From positions 308,195 to 372,194 of the forward strand of contig CAJFCJ010000004.1 in NCBI GenBank assembly GCA_904063045.1: a stretch of DNA of 64,000 bases. Reading direction: 5' to 3'. The notes beneath the pieces are model-generated. The model was not told the origin of the DNA, made no database searches, and saw nothing but the letters and a program-made list of their open reading frames with translations. The translations under genes were made by a program, and so were the position numbers. Source of the stretch: Dimorphilus gyrociliatus (Eukaryota > Annelida > Polychaeta > Dinophilidae). Positions within the stretch are counted from its first letter, which is position 1. The number at the start of each line of letters is the position of its first letter. Shown one piece after another: positions 1 through 19,327 of this stretch.

Positions 1-974
1 ATTGTCCCTGGAGTTACAGCAGATTCAACACCTGTGCCAGCTGCCTTGGCAATGATAATTTGAGCTTCAGTTACCCTCTTCAAGGACTCTTCATATTCTT
101 TGTTCTGCTCCATATTGTCATCTTTAATTGAAATTGTCGATTGCCGAACGCTTTAACAAACGAAAAAGTTGAGTGTAAATAATAGATTTTTTTTAGACAA
201 ATTAAAAGAATATTTACATAATCGTTTCTTTCTCAAAAAATGCTGAATTCAAGCTTAGTGCAACGGAAACGGAATTCAGAGCAGCGTATTCAATAAAAGC
301 CCCTCGAACTTCTATTCCATTTTCATCTATTCCAGTAGCAGCTCTCAAAAACTTGACATCTCCCGCTTGGGAGAAAAAGTTCATAACTTGATCAATACTT
401 ACATCAGGCAAATTAGAAGCTACAACTGTTCTTGCTATCTGATCCTCTCTCTTTTTTTGATTAGGCTATAACAAAGTACATGTAACTTAGAAAATTCTCT
501 CAAAATAGAAATATTACTTACATTGATAATGGTCTTCATTACTTCATCCTCTCTCATAGGTAAATGAGACATTGTAGCCTGATGGCTCATCATAAGAGCA
601 TTTGCAGCCTGTAAAGCTGTTGTTTCATCGGGAATTTTACCTGTTAAGATGGTCAAGTTTGATAGTGCATTATTTTTGTCTATTATCTAGTATTATTAGA
701 AAGCAGCGATCTTCTTACCTGGTTCATAAGCCCTCACATCTATCATTCGATCAAGAAATACAGTATTGTTTAAATGTAATGCAACTGAAACTGTTTCAGA
801 ACTATCGAACTTTATAAACAAAATTTTTGTTGCAACCGGTATAACAGGATTATCCCGCTCCGGAAATAGCTTCATGTCAGATATTCGACCAATTGGATAA
901 AACAAATTGCGCATATGCTCTCTTGTCACGGAGGGAGACAGATTTGCGACTTGAATAACTCTTGTGTACCCCAT
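1..974 (-). CDS. SREK1: Splicing regulatory protein SREK1 (two-RRM SR-like factor), 3' part beyond the left edge
   Basis: Nuclear SR-related splicing factor. Coding exons read 974-719, 640-522, 465-218 and 150-1, in phase across GT-AG introns. The first exon opens with MGYTRVIQVANLSPSVTREH, an RRM like the one in SRSF11 and SREK1. The third exon holds a second RRM, with VVASNLPDVS (RNP2-like) and GAFIEYA (RNP1-like). The fourth has the helix EESLKRVTEAQIIIAKAAG that precedes the RS-rich tail in SREK1. Two RRMs favour SREK1 over SRSF11, which has one. The RS/KE-rich tail expected in this family would lie left of position 1, so the gene is incomplete here. The start at 974 is the methionine just before the first RRM; an upstream in-frame Met at 998 reads through unconserved sequence. 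The gene is head-to-head with MOB4, with 303 bases between starts. Confidence 0.88.
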
Positions 975-1277
975 TGTATTACAATAGCTGAAACACATAT
1001 ATCAAGTTAGCATAAAGAACGCACCGCAAACGAATAGGTAACGAATTGATCAATTGGACTCCGTTTACTTAGAATCTTGATCTTATATCTATAAAAATAA
1101 CTTTATTTAGTTTACCTAGGTTTACTTCAATAGGTATAAACTGGGATTATTCATAAACTATTTATTAGTATCAAAAATAACAAAAAACTCACGGTACAAC
1201 TAAACGATAATATGAAGCTTTAAAACAGGAAGTTTCGATAAAAATTAAGTTACCAGTTTTCGTAATTTATTTTCAAG
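975..1277. promoter_or_regulatory. Intergenic head-to-head region SREK1/MOB4
   Basis: About 300 bases between two divergent starts, so it probably carries both promoters. The right end has CAAGATGGCGG at 1274-1284, a YY1-type motif that includes the MOB4 start codon. I see no other gene here. Confidence 0.5.
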
Positions 1278-2356
1278 ATGGCGGAAACCGAAGAAAGAAT
1301 CTACAGAAGAAATCTTCCTGGCACTAAATTTAAAGTAATATGAAAAAATACCCTAAAAGTTTTCTCAAATAGTTAACCATTAAAACCGATCTTTACAGGA
1401 CTGGTGTCAATGGCCGGAGCAATCGTTTCAAGACATGGACAGCACTTTGGCAGTCCAACAAGTAAGCATAACAAATTTTATTAATTGCAACAATAAATAG
1501 CTAACTTCTGATCACAATTAGTATATTCAACAAATGATTCGGCGGGATTATTCCGATTGTGAGGCAATTTTAGCTCAACCTGAAAATCAAGATGAAGGAG
1601 TTTGGAAATACGAACATCTTAGACAATTTTGCATGGAGCTAAATGGTTTAGCCGTCTACTTACAAGTAATTCTTAAGCCAGTTTTTTTTTTTAAATTAAA
1701 AGCAGAGAAGTTGCATTGACATCTTTCAGAGAATGTAAAAAAGATTATATGCCTTTGCAAATAGGAAGCCTTGTTTAATATAATTTACTGGTCAATTAAG
1801 TTGTTCTAATATTTACAAAAATCTATATCAGGAAGAATGTCATCCGGAAAAGTGCAGTCAAATGACAGCAACAGAACAATGGATTTTTCTATGTGCAGCT
1901 CATAAAACGCCAAAAGAATGTCCAGCTATTGATTATACAAGACACACATTAGATGGTGCAGCTTGTCTGTTAAACAGTAATAAATACTTTCCTAGCAGGT
2001 AGTTTTCTTTTTAACTGTTTTAATTTTCCTCAATATCACAAACTTCTTATTTTAGAGTAACCATATCAGATACCTCTGTCGGAAAACTTGGTTCGGTTTG
2101 TAGAAGAGTTTACAGAATTTTTTCTCATGCATACTTTCATCATAGGGCCATTTTTGATGACTATGAGGTGATATATGTATAATTAAATCCCCTCAATTTA
2201 CTTATAATATTATATATATTTCAGGAAAAGACGGCGTTATGCAAGAGATTCACAATGTTTGTCACTAAGTACCAGCTATTATCAAAGGATATTCTTATTG
2301 TACCAATTATGGACTTAAATGATGAAAAAATACCAGAAGAAGAAAGCGAAGCCTAA
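1278..2356 (+). CDS. MOB4: MOB-like protein phocein (MOB4), STRIPAK component
   Basis: Adaptor of the STRIPAK kinase-phosphatase complex, which links striatins to GCK-family kinases. Six exons: 1278-1334, 1399-1461, 1522-1665, 1832-1998, 2056-2167 and 2225-2356. They join in phase to 224 codons plus stop, against about 225 residues in vertebrates. The Mob fold is nearly unchanged: [40 protein letters not shown] and [16 protein letters not shown]. The zinc ligands are visible as the cysteines of ECHPEKC and the histidines of HAYFHH. The C-terminus ends in ESEA, as in vertebrates. The start ATG lies inside a YY1-like site. The gene is convergent with DDX41 (stops 381 bases apart). Confidence 0.97.
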
Positions 2357-2736
2357 AAGCTTTTTCTCAAAACTTCTGTTGACTTATCTGTGGAAGATTT
2401 TTAGTATAAATGTTCTTATAAAAAGTTTTGTTATGCAGTGATAAATTAAAGTTTTATTGTTCATTAACTTAAAATTGTTTCATCGTTGCTATGTTTCAAC
2501 TTAAATTGAGAATTAGCGAAAAAAATATCAAAGTTAGTGAGCTTCTAGGGAGTTCGAAAAATGATAAAATATTACTTTTAAAAATAATGCATCTTATATG
2601 CTAAATTTTTTAGCATCCGTTATACTTTTTAATAGAATAACGTCAGAAACTTAATACAATCTGCTGTATTATAAAAATAATGTAATTTATAATTTTTTTG
2701 TGAGTCATACCATCTGCGAAACTCTCATAGTCCTGT

Positions 2737-5442
<2,706 letters not shown>

Positions 5443-5618
5443 TATTTAAATTGGAGAAATTCAAACGTCTACAAATCGTCTATTAGTTCTGGAAGATAGG
5501 CGAAATTCTCTTTCTGAAAACCAGGTTATTCTCAGATTTCTGTCGAATTCACTTCATTTCCTGAATCCGAATGATGTCTCTGCCTGCGGCGCGCAAATAA
5601 ATTACCACCGCAAGAACA

Positions 5619-7811
5619 ATGAGTTCATCTTCGGGAGCTTGTCATTGCGAAAAACCTACTAAAATGCTTATAAATTCAAACTCTCAACAAAAGGAGGATG
5701 AATTTAAATGCAAATCATGCCATAGATTTATTCACGCCTGTAAGTACGCCTTTATCGCTCACATGTGCCTGGAAATAACATTTATTTTCAGGTTGTCTGA
5801 AAACTCAGAGACCAAATCAGCTATTTGGAGACACGTTTTTTGATTTCACTTGCTCAAAGTGCTCAGCTGATGGGACAGAAATATTTAAGAGGGTCCCTCT
5901 GCCATGGTTTTATTATTTAAATTTTTTGCCCGTATTATTAACTAATAAAATCGTTCTTCAAAATAGGTTACAAGTGACGTTCATTGCCTTATACAATATG
6001 ACAATACAATGGCCTTATCGTGAGTGGTTTTCCTGGAAGGATGACATTTGCCCTTTCATTGAACAGCATTGGTGTTTATTCTTCGACGGAGAAAAGTCAG
6101 ATATCAAATATTATATAGATATTACAATTTTCTATTTTATTGTGAAATCTAAATGATTTCAGGAGAAGTAAGAGTAAAAATTGGCAAGGAACTGTATCAG
6201 GAATTCTGTCTAGTCAAGCCCCCACTCACTTTACTTCTGGAAATTCAGGATGGTGGAGGCTAACCAAGCTAGTGGATCCACCTCAAAAAATCCGTGAGAT
6301 ATTGCACTTTTAATAGAATAAAATCTATATTTTGAAAATGTTTTTAGCTACCAAAGGACGTAGACGAGCGCAGTTATTCGATACAAATAATATTTTAGAG
6401 GAAACAGTAAGGTAGTAGAAATACTGCTATTACTTTATTTTTCAACCTCTAATTGATGGATTCATTTAGACGAAGAAGAAATAAAGGAGGCTTGAAAGCT
6501 GCCATGGAAAGGAAAGAAAAGGAAATTGAATCGGTTTTAGGAAAACGCCGTAAAAATAGACCTGCTACCAATCAGAATATCAAGACAGAAATTGATACAC
6601 CAGACCATCAAAGTATTTCATCGTTTGGATCGGACACATATCTCAGCGAAAAAGATATCTTCAATTCGGGTATTTATAGATAGTTTACAATTGCTTATTT
6701 TAAGAAAATAATATCGCTTTTTATAGAACTTCCTGATAAATTATTTAAAGACGATAGTGATAACGATGAACAAGAGATTTGCGATGTTATGGAGCCTTCC
6801 AATTCACTTTCAGTCACTGGAGCTGTTTTGGGGAGCGAAAGAATTGAACAAAAATCTGCAAAAATTTCAGTTCCAGACGAAGTTAAGAGTTCAGAGGTAA
6901 TTTCGAAAAAAACTGAACGCTGCGTTGCCATGACACCTTATGATGAAAAACAATTATTAAATTCTTTGGAAGAGAATAATGGAAGCGTTGAAAGTTTACC
7001 CGTAGCACGTCGTCTTCGTGCTAAACTTAGGCTTAGGCAGCTTAAAAGGGAACGTGGTTTGCCAATTTTTGATATAGATTCTATGATAGAGAATGAGGCT
7101 AGGAAGAGCAATAAGCCTACCCCTGAGAAAAGAGTACTTGATCGATATCAAACTATGGCAGGAAGAAAAGAAGGACACGAAGAAACATCATTTATATCGA
7201 AGTTAATTGGGGAAGATAGGCCTAAGCGTGTTCGGAGCTCAAGGGGTCATCTACTTAAACCATATATATTCAGAGATGAACATAGCCGTCCTCCACGTTT
7301 GGCCTTGTTAGAAGACATTATTGCTTATGGCCATCGTAATGATCCTCACTGGAAGCCATCAGTTAAATCCTCGATAGATTATCAATATTTTTCCGAAGAT
7401 TGCTTAAAGGAAGTAAACAATCTCTTAAGAGAATTTTTCTGGCCGGGAATAGATGTTAGTGAAGCGTTAGATTATCCGGAATACTCTGTTGTCGCACTAT
7501 ACAAGAAGGTCGTAATAGGATGCGCCTTTATCGTTCCAAGTGTCAACGTAAATGAATCATACATATCTTTTATTGTAACAAGGCCTGGATGGCAAAAGTC
7601 ATCAATAGGAACTTTTATGCTTTACCATTTAATTCAAAGTGTTTCCGGACAAGAAGTGACTCTGCATGTTTCAGCAACAAATACGGCAATGATACTTTAT
7701 CAAAAGTTCGGCTTTAAAGTGGATAAACTAATTCTTGATTTTTACGATAGGTATCTGCCTATAGACAGCCCTCAATGCAGAAACGCTTTCCTCCTTCGCT
7801 TAACAAGGTAG
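5619..7811 (+). CDS. KAT14: Histone acetyltransferase KAT14 (ATAC2/CSRP2BP), ATAC complex
   Basis: GNAT-family subunit of the ATAC acetyltransferase complex. Seven exons: 5619-5739, 5792-5906, 5967-6095, 6163-6293, 6348-6411, 6470-6669 and 6727-7811, giving 614 codons. The N-terminus has a cysteine-rich, PHD-like module (CHCEK, FKCKSCHRFIHACCLK, FTCSKCSADG), then a winged-helix-like region with WQGTVSGILSS and SGWWRL. The last exon carries the GNAT domain: YSVVALYKKVVIGCAFIVP, ISFIVTRPGWQKSSIGTFML and the acceptor-end strand LYQKFGFK. Vertebrate KAT14 is longer (about 780); the difference is in the low-complexity middle. The donor of intron 2 (GTTTTA) is weak but is the only one that keeps frame and homology. 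Confidence 0.95.
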
Positions 7812-8238
7812 CATTATTAGACTTGAACCGATTAGATATTTAATATATGTAAACTGTACATAGCTTTCTTTATGAATTATTAATAAAAGAATAAAATGGC
7901 AAAAGTAACATTTTTCACAACTTTCTCTCTCTTACTGATCCACTTACTCACTCACTTTCCCTCTATCCATTGCATACATTAGAAATAGAATAGGAGAATT
8001 TTTTAAAGTACAAATTAAAGAAATAATAAATTAATCATTACAATCTTTTCCAAATGACTTTAATCAACAAAACAGATGATAATTATCCTGATATGTATTT
8101 TTATAAGTATAGTTATAAAAGTCTGATTTATTTTTTTTTCATTTTTCTTTGACTAGTAGAATATGGGAAAGAATTCACTCTTTTTAAAGTTGTTTGTTTG
8201 TTTATTTATTTTTTTTTTAATATTTTTTTAAGCTTTGT
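7812..8238. other. Tail-to-tail spacer KAT14/CCDC186
   Basis: 3' UTR sequence of two convergent genes. It holds AATAAAA signals for KAT14 near 7880-7895 and T-rich runs near 8130-8230. No coding signal. Confidence 0.6.
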
Positions 8239-12946
<4,708 letters not shown>

Positions 12947-13401
12947 TACTTAAGAGTTGCCCTGCATCCTCTTCCAAACGTCTATCTTCCCTGAAGGATT
13001 TTTAAACAGATCTAACGTAAGATAAGATAACAGGACAGTTACCGAGCCTAGTTGAAGTATTAGATGGACAGTATTTACGTTCCAAACGGCTATGTCAAAT
13101 AGACAGAGACCTACTAAAAATCATAGGAAAGTAAATCAATTGCTTAACGTTTCTGTAACAGATTGCCAACAGTTCAAGATGGCGCTTAAAAATGATCATG
13201 TGACTTTGTTTTATAAGTGAATCGATTGCGCCATCTTCAGGTGGTAGTACAAAAACAACAAATAATATATTTTTGTAGTAAAGTTTTTCGGGAAAAAACA
13301 TATATTAATCTTTTGAAAAAAAATCAAAAATAAACAAATATAAAAAAATCTCTCTGTATCCTTTTTTTTAAATGTAGTCTGTTTGTTTAAATAAAGTTAA
13401 C
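12947..13401. promoter_or_regulatory. CCDC186 upstream region with inverted YY1-like sites
   Basis: Non-coding spacer between the CCDC186 start and the end of the SIN3-like gene. It has two facing copies of AAGATGGCGC: 13176-13185 on plus and 13228-13237 on minus. The 68-codon minus frame around them shows no homology. Confidence 0.45.
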
Positions 13402-16400
13402 CTAAGTGTTGAATTTCGTAAAGTGGTATTTTTTATAACGATGAAAAGGAGCTGTCCATTGTGGATCAATAGTTTCTATATTCATTTGAAATTCTATCCA
13501 ATTTTTATAAGACATTAACTGATTTTCTGAAATGTTCTTTCTTCGGAAGGTTTCTAATAGTTTTGAGAATTTTTCACATCTTGTCACAGAGGAAAAAATC
13601 ATTTTATTTCGTAATTCTTTTACTTTGGCGGATTTTGGTGTAATAGACTGGCAACAAAGGATATTTTCTTCCCTTCTTTTTAGATAGCACTTTTTAAGAT
13701 TTCTAATAAGGAAAATTCTTTCTTCCTTTGGTTTATCTTCCCGTTCTTTACGATTTTCCAAAAATTTAGGATTATACAACTCCAAACTTGTAAAGTTGAC
13801 TCGCTTAGGTACGTCTAATAGGTCAATTTTAATACTCGAATAACTTTTACCTTGTGTACTAAAGAAAAACTTGTAGCAATTGCCATTTTCAGTCATATTA
13901 CAGGCGTTTCTTGCATATCTTGATTGAAGACTTAGCTTTTCATTTCGTTCAGCATATCTACCATTTACAATGTTAATACCTTCCTGATTGTTCCAAAATT
14001 TTAACGTCATCACCGAACTTTCGTCACGAATTACTTGTAACAAATATTTTACTGATGTTCTAACCATATCGGCCACTGTTAAGGCTATATGAGATGAAGT
14101 ATTAAACATGCTACGAATATGATTTTCGAACGTTGTATCATCAACATTACCGCTTAATAAAGAGTATTGTAACTCCAAGAAATGAATATAAAAAGCATCA
14201 GATGGAATTGTATTTCTTGATTTTTGTTTTGACGTTGATTTAGAACTTTCGCTTTTGTTCTGTTCTTCTCTCCTCTCCTTTTCTGCTTCGTCGGAAAGTT
14301 TTTTGATTTCGAATAATCTATCACTTAACGCATGTAGTAATCTCGTTAATATATACCATATTTCAGTTCCAACGAATAAGGAGAAATATCTTTCACACGA
14401 TTCTTCTCTATTTAATGAAGGAAAGCGTAAAGGTGGATCTGCAAATAAAGTTTCTTCATTGTCGCTACTGTCACTGTCATATTCATTCTCTTCTTCTAGG
14501 TTCTTTTCTGGTATACTAAACTCTTGAAACCCTTCTTTTTCGTGCATAAAACGAGCAAGAAACTTCATAAGAACTTCCCTACAAAACGACTTATCAGTCG
14601 TAGTAATTTGATATTGACGTTTAACTTCATGCCATATAAGATAGACAGCGTCAGATATCGATTGTAATGAATTAAATGAGAGCAAAATATGTGAATTATT
14701 GCTTCCTTCAGCAATAGCAATGTCTCGTTTTCTAAAAATTTCATTGATAAACACTCTTGCCCTTAATCTCTTGCTTTCACTTTGCTTAAAAATTGTAGTA
14801 GTTTGCTCCATTGTTTTAATTCTAGCTCTTTCAATTCGTTCAGATAGTTGTTTTTCCAAGTTTTTCTTCAATTCTTTCAAGTCTTCATTCCTATGTTTTA
14901 ATTTATTTAATATGGATGATATAGATGATAAAGGATTTTTTTTAAATCCGTTTAGGATCTTGTTAGACTCATCTTTTCCATATATCTTTTCATAAGCTTT
15001 TCTAATTAGAATAGAAGAACCGCCAAAATTTTCGTCCAATCGTACTTTAGCTTTTTCCTCGCGAGACATTTGTTTAAATTCTACTTCAAGCTTTTGAAAT
15101 AATTCCATGGCACTTTTATTTTGTTCTCGAAGAATATCCAATTCAAATCTGGTATGGAAAAACGCAAAAGATTAAAATTCCTTCTATAAATCTACTTAAA
15201 AGATTAAATTTACAAAAAAAAGAAATACCTTTCGTCTTCGCATTGAAACATAGTTTCTTCTAATGTAGATTTTTTATAATTTTCGGAATAGGAGTCTTCG
15301 CTTAATGATGATACAGATATATAATAATCATTCAAGACTTTCCGGTCCAGCTTTGTTCGTCCTGAGCATTTAGGCAGTGGAGTATTAGATGGTAGAGTCC
15401 TATATTATGTGATTAAATAATTTAAACTGAATAAAAAAGATAAATATACTGAAAACGAACTTATAACTTGCTCCACATTGATTTGAGGATGAAACTCTAT
15501 TCCTTGACAGACCTAAATAAAAGACAAAGGTTAACAATAACTAATGATAAAATAAGTCGAGTGGTCACCGTTTGCTTTAGGTAGTGGGAGGGAATTATTG
15601 CCGAGCCTAACGGTACCATCTGTACGAACTTCCATTGCAGCTAGAAATTCCTCATAGAGTTCTTTGTGACCATTACATAGCATAGTTCTAATTAGTTCAA
15701 TTACTTCTTCTCTTGATATTTCTCCATTAATAAAAAGGTACATGCATTTATGGAATTCTGTTGACATTTTATCATTCTTCAGGCTGTTTTTTATTCTGTG
15801 AACGACGTTTAGAAGTCTTGTCCTTCCGTTTTCCTTGCGAGATAATTTTACACGTTTCGACGGATATTCATTCGTTGATTCATTTAGTTCCCTTTTTCGC
15901 TTACCAAGCAAGCGTTGAATATCAATATCTCTATCCCTTTTGAGATTTTCCATATGATTTCGCGAATTTGGCAAAATTTCAGCAAATTCTAGCAGCAAAT
16001 CTATTTCCGCACCCAGATGACGTTTCATGTCGCTAAAGAGTTCTTCCGGTGTATATTCGTTACTGGATGCGTACCGTTCAATACATTCCTTAATCTCTTG
16101 AAGGGAGTCTATTTGTCCAGCAAATCTACGCTGCACTTTATTCAATAAATTGCTAATTCGATTCTCACTTAGATTATCGTATACATTTTCCTGTTTTTGT
16201 TCGTCTATAAGACAATAAACAGGAGTATCGTCCACTGTAATTTTTATTAAAAACTCTTCTTTATAAATTCGATATCCTTTTGGCAGATAATCGTTAAGTT
16301 TCGTGAGCAGAGAAGGTGATTTTTGAAGCAGAAAGCAAAGTCTTTTCAAAGATTCGAGTAATGGCTTTTTCTTCGTCTTTAAATCTGTCATTTCTGTTAT

Positions 16401-16517
16401 GAATTTTTCAAAATTTTCAGGTTTTTCTTTAAAGTATTTATAAATCTGGTGTGTATATTCATCCCCAAAGCCAGTTTTTGTGAAATTACTCGACCTTGGA
16501 GTTTTAGATGTTTCCAT
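13402..16517 (-). CDS. Divergent SIN3-type corepressor scaffold
   Basis: Scaffold of histone deacetylase complexes. Four exons: 16517-15569, 15512-15461, 15399-15229 and 15148-13402, giving 972 codons. Exon 1 has a recognisable PAH domain (IYKYFKEKPENFEKFITEM then LNDYLPKGYRIYKEE), a second weaker PAH (VQRRFAGQ, LLEFAEILP) and a third remnant (LFINGEISREEVIELI). Exons 3 and 4 carry the SIN3 HDAC-interacting region, with LPKCSGRTKLDRKVLNDYYI, MFQCEDERFELDILREQN and LRARVFINEIF. The end matches the SIN3 C-terminal domain down to the final HRYKKYHFTKF block. Typical animal SIN3 is 1,200 or more residues with four PAH modules, so this copy is short and fast-evolving. It may be a lineage-specific duplicate or the only SIN3; that cannot be told here. 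The last exon of 1.7 kb is unusually long for this window. Confidence 0.85.
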
Positions 16518-17895
16518 TGATTCTTCGCGTTTTATCGTTCACCACTTACAATTATTTTGTACCTTTCCTTTAAAAAAAAGAGATGTTAAGTTACTGTATC
16601 AAGAGCAGTTTTAATCATAAACCTATACAGCAGGTAAAAATTAAATATTCATAAAAAAAATAAAGATGCATACTTTTCAAGTTGTCTCTATCTTCTTGAC
16701 AACGATGGGTGACAGATGGCGCTCGTAATATTGGAAAATAAATAAATTGTAAATTTTGTAAAAATGCCCAATAAGTTTATTTAAAGTCTAAAGTTAATAA
16801 TGAAAAGGTTTTAAATATTTTGGTTAATGTTTATAAAATACTTTCTAAAATATTCCATTAAACGGCAAAATAAACTGGTATTCATAGGCAGCCTAATGAT
16901 GAGGAAGTTCTTTGTTTAATTATGCATTTTGTGGATTAGCTTAGTCAGAGAAATGTCAAAAAATATAATTTGAAAAGATTATTAAAAATAAAGTTGTTAG
17001 CAAGTGGAGAAGCTTTAAAAAAAAATAACGTATTATTGATGATTTGTAGCAGACGACACTCCTACGAATCTGATGGGATAACTTTCTATAGATAATCAAA
17101 TGAAAATGTCAAATCGATGCCTTTGCAAAGCTTCCAAAACAATAATAGTATCAGAACTTTCAACTTCAATGTAGAAAAAATATCTAAAGCATACTTAATA
17201 TAATATTAATTAAGAGAATACAATTCAAATCAACATAATAAACCAATCTCTCTATCTTATATAATAAGGTAATTATACAAAAAGAGAATATTCAACATCC
17301 TATTGAAAAAAGGTTTAAAACAATATTTTGCATCTGAAAAAGTTTAAAAGAAACCACATTTCGTAAATAGCTCTTTTCTGTGCATTGTCTCTGATAAATC
17401 TAGTGTTTATGCTACTATGAAAACAATGATTCAATTGTGTCAATAGATAAAACGACAACTTTAAAACCCTTTCAAATTTTTAAACTAAAGTATCTAGTTA
17501 TCGAATTTTACTTTCATCACTTTCGTTGATAAATAACATATTTCTTTTACAGTGTATTATATCCTTATTAAGAATATATTTAAAAAAGTTTATGGATATA
17601 GATTTACAATCTTTTTAAATGGATATAAAACAGAAAATAATATATAAGATATTCACAGGATAAATAGTTTTTCACTCTTTCCATTTTATCTCATCCTCTT
17701 CACTTTCAAAATAAACAAATATCTACTTTAACAAATGAGTGTTTATCTTAATATTGACAAATCTCTCTTCTCTTTCCTTTTTAAATAATATTTTTTTATT
17801 ATGCCTCTGTCCCCTTGCATGTTATTCGTTTTCTCTATATAAAACAAAACTTATATAGTAAAGTTGTTTGTCCAATATATAAGAATGTAATAATT
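16518..17895. other. AT-rich spacer with SIN3-like upstream region
   Basis: About 1.4 kb without a credible reading frame. AGATGGCGC at 16714-16722 (YY1-like) lies about 195 bases upstream of the SIN3-like start. The rest is AT-rich, partly the 3' UTR of the next minus-strand gene. Nothing else seen. Confidence 0.5.
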
Positions 17896-19327
17896 TTACT
17901 TGGTCGAGCATCTAGTTGTATATAGATACTTGATAGAAAGTATTAGTCCGAAAATGATAAATATTACAACAACTGCTGTTTCAATGATAAATGTTAAGTA
18001 CAGTTCTGTGAAAAAAAAGGAAACACATTAATAAATTTACAATCAAAGTATTTAGGTCAATAAAATCCTTCTTTCTAAATAAAATGTTAAGAGAAGAAAA
18101 GGTGGGAAATTGTTCATATTTTTCCTTCATATTTTATATATTATTGTATGCTTACTTTCTATCTTTTTATCAAGTCTAATAAGATCTTCATCTTCGCCAA
18201 CTAAAGAGAAATATATTTAAAATATATCAATTTAATCAACACTTAGAACTAACGTAAACAAGTAAAACCACTATAGAATCCGCTACGGGCGTATTTTATT
18301 GTTCCATCGAAAAATTCTATCTTAATTCTGCATCTTATCAAAAAATGTGTTTCTCTATTGCATGATTTCAACTCGTATTCATCTCTTTCCACAACAATTA
18401 TATCGCTATCGTAGATTTTAAGAAATGCTACTTTTGCGTTTTCACCATTATGATCAGAAGTACATAATAGCTTATTCCCACGTCTAAAAATCTCTGCAGT
18501 CGTATTTGCAACTATTTTTAAATGATTGATTAAAATAGACCAAAAAAGATTATTATATTTAATAGCATAGACTTACTCACAACTGGTGCTGAACATATCA
18601 TTTCATTCAATAATATTGGTTTTTTTTGGCTCAAATGATAATGTCTTCCCACTAAGTTTCTAATAGCTGAAGTTTCTTCAGGGCTACTCCATCCTTCATC
18701 AGTATAGTTCACTTTACACATAATAGACTTAACGCCGCTTGCGATATCCTTCTTTAGAAATTGTATAAATATTTTTCCTTTTAAAATCCTTTTTACATAT
18801 TTAGATGAATCTTCATGTCGATTGAAAGATCTCAAAGAACAGACAACACGAGGAGCGAAACTTTCATAATAAACAATTATCCTATTATCAAGTTCATCGC
18901 TCAGAGAAGAAAAATATTTAGGGCATTGAATAAATCCTATAAGATAGAATTGATTGATATTTCTACGTTATTCAGTTGGTATACAAAAAAAAAACTTACT
19001 TAGAACCGCGACAATTATTCGAGTATTTGTGAGACTTCGAAATTCGAAATGTTGAGGAGGAAATTTCATAGATACATGATAAAAAGGTCTTCTCTTAATC
19101 AATGTTACAAGAGATGAATTCAACACGATTTCGTGATATCTATCATTGAGCATATAGAAGAAAGTTAGATGGAAATGATTAAATTTACGGTAGAGAGTAA
19201 CACTAAAATTGAAAGTAACGGGTGTTTTATCATCATAGTAAGCTAAATGCCTCGGCATTTCGTCAAAAAGACATAATGTTCCATTTACCGATAAGAGTAA
19301 AATAAAGAATTTCTTTAAACAACACAT
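17896..19327 (-). CDS. Unrecognised type I membrane protein
   Basis: I do not recognise this gene. Five exons, 19327-19000, 18936-18577, 18511-18254, 18200-18156 and 18005-17896, join in phase to 366 codons. All introns are phase 1, a pattern common in modular extracellular proteins. The N-terminus MCCLKKFFILLLSVNGTLC looks like a signal peptide. The last exon encodes one membrane helix (FIIETAVVVIFIIFGLILSI) and a tail of about ten residues ending RCSTK. The ectodomain has spaced cysteines (VVCSL, IMCKVNYTDEGW, MICSAPV, LLCTSD, KSCNRE, IRCRIK, FTCL), which fits two disulphide-linked beta-sandwich domains, perhaps Ig-like. That fold is inference. N-glycosylation sequons NFS, NSS, NYT and NTT are present. 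A receptor or adhesion role is possible but not shown. Confidence 0.7.

Noticed and set aside
13095-13301. 68-codon minus-strand frame upstream of CCDC186
   Set aside because: It overlaps promoter-like YY1 sites, has no homology and no neighbouring exons.
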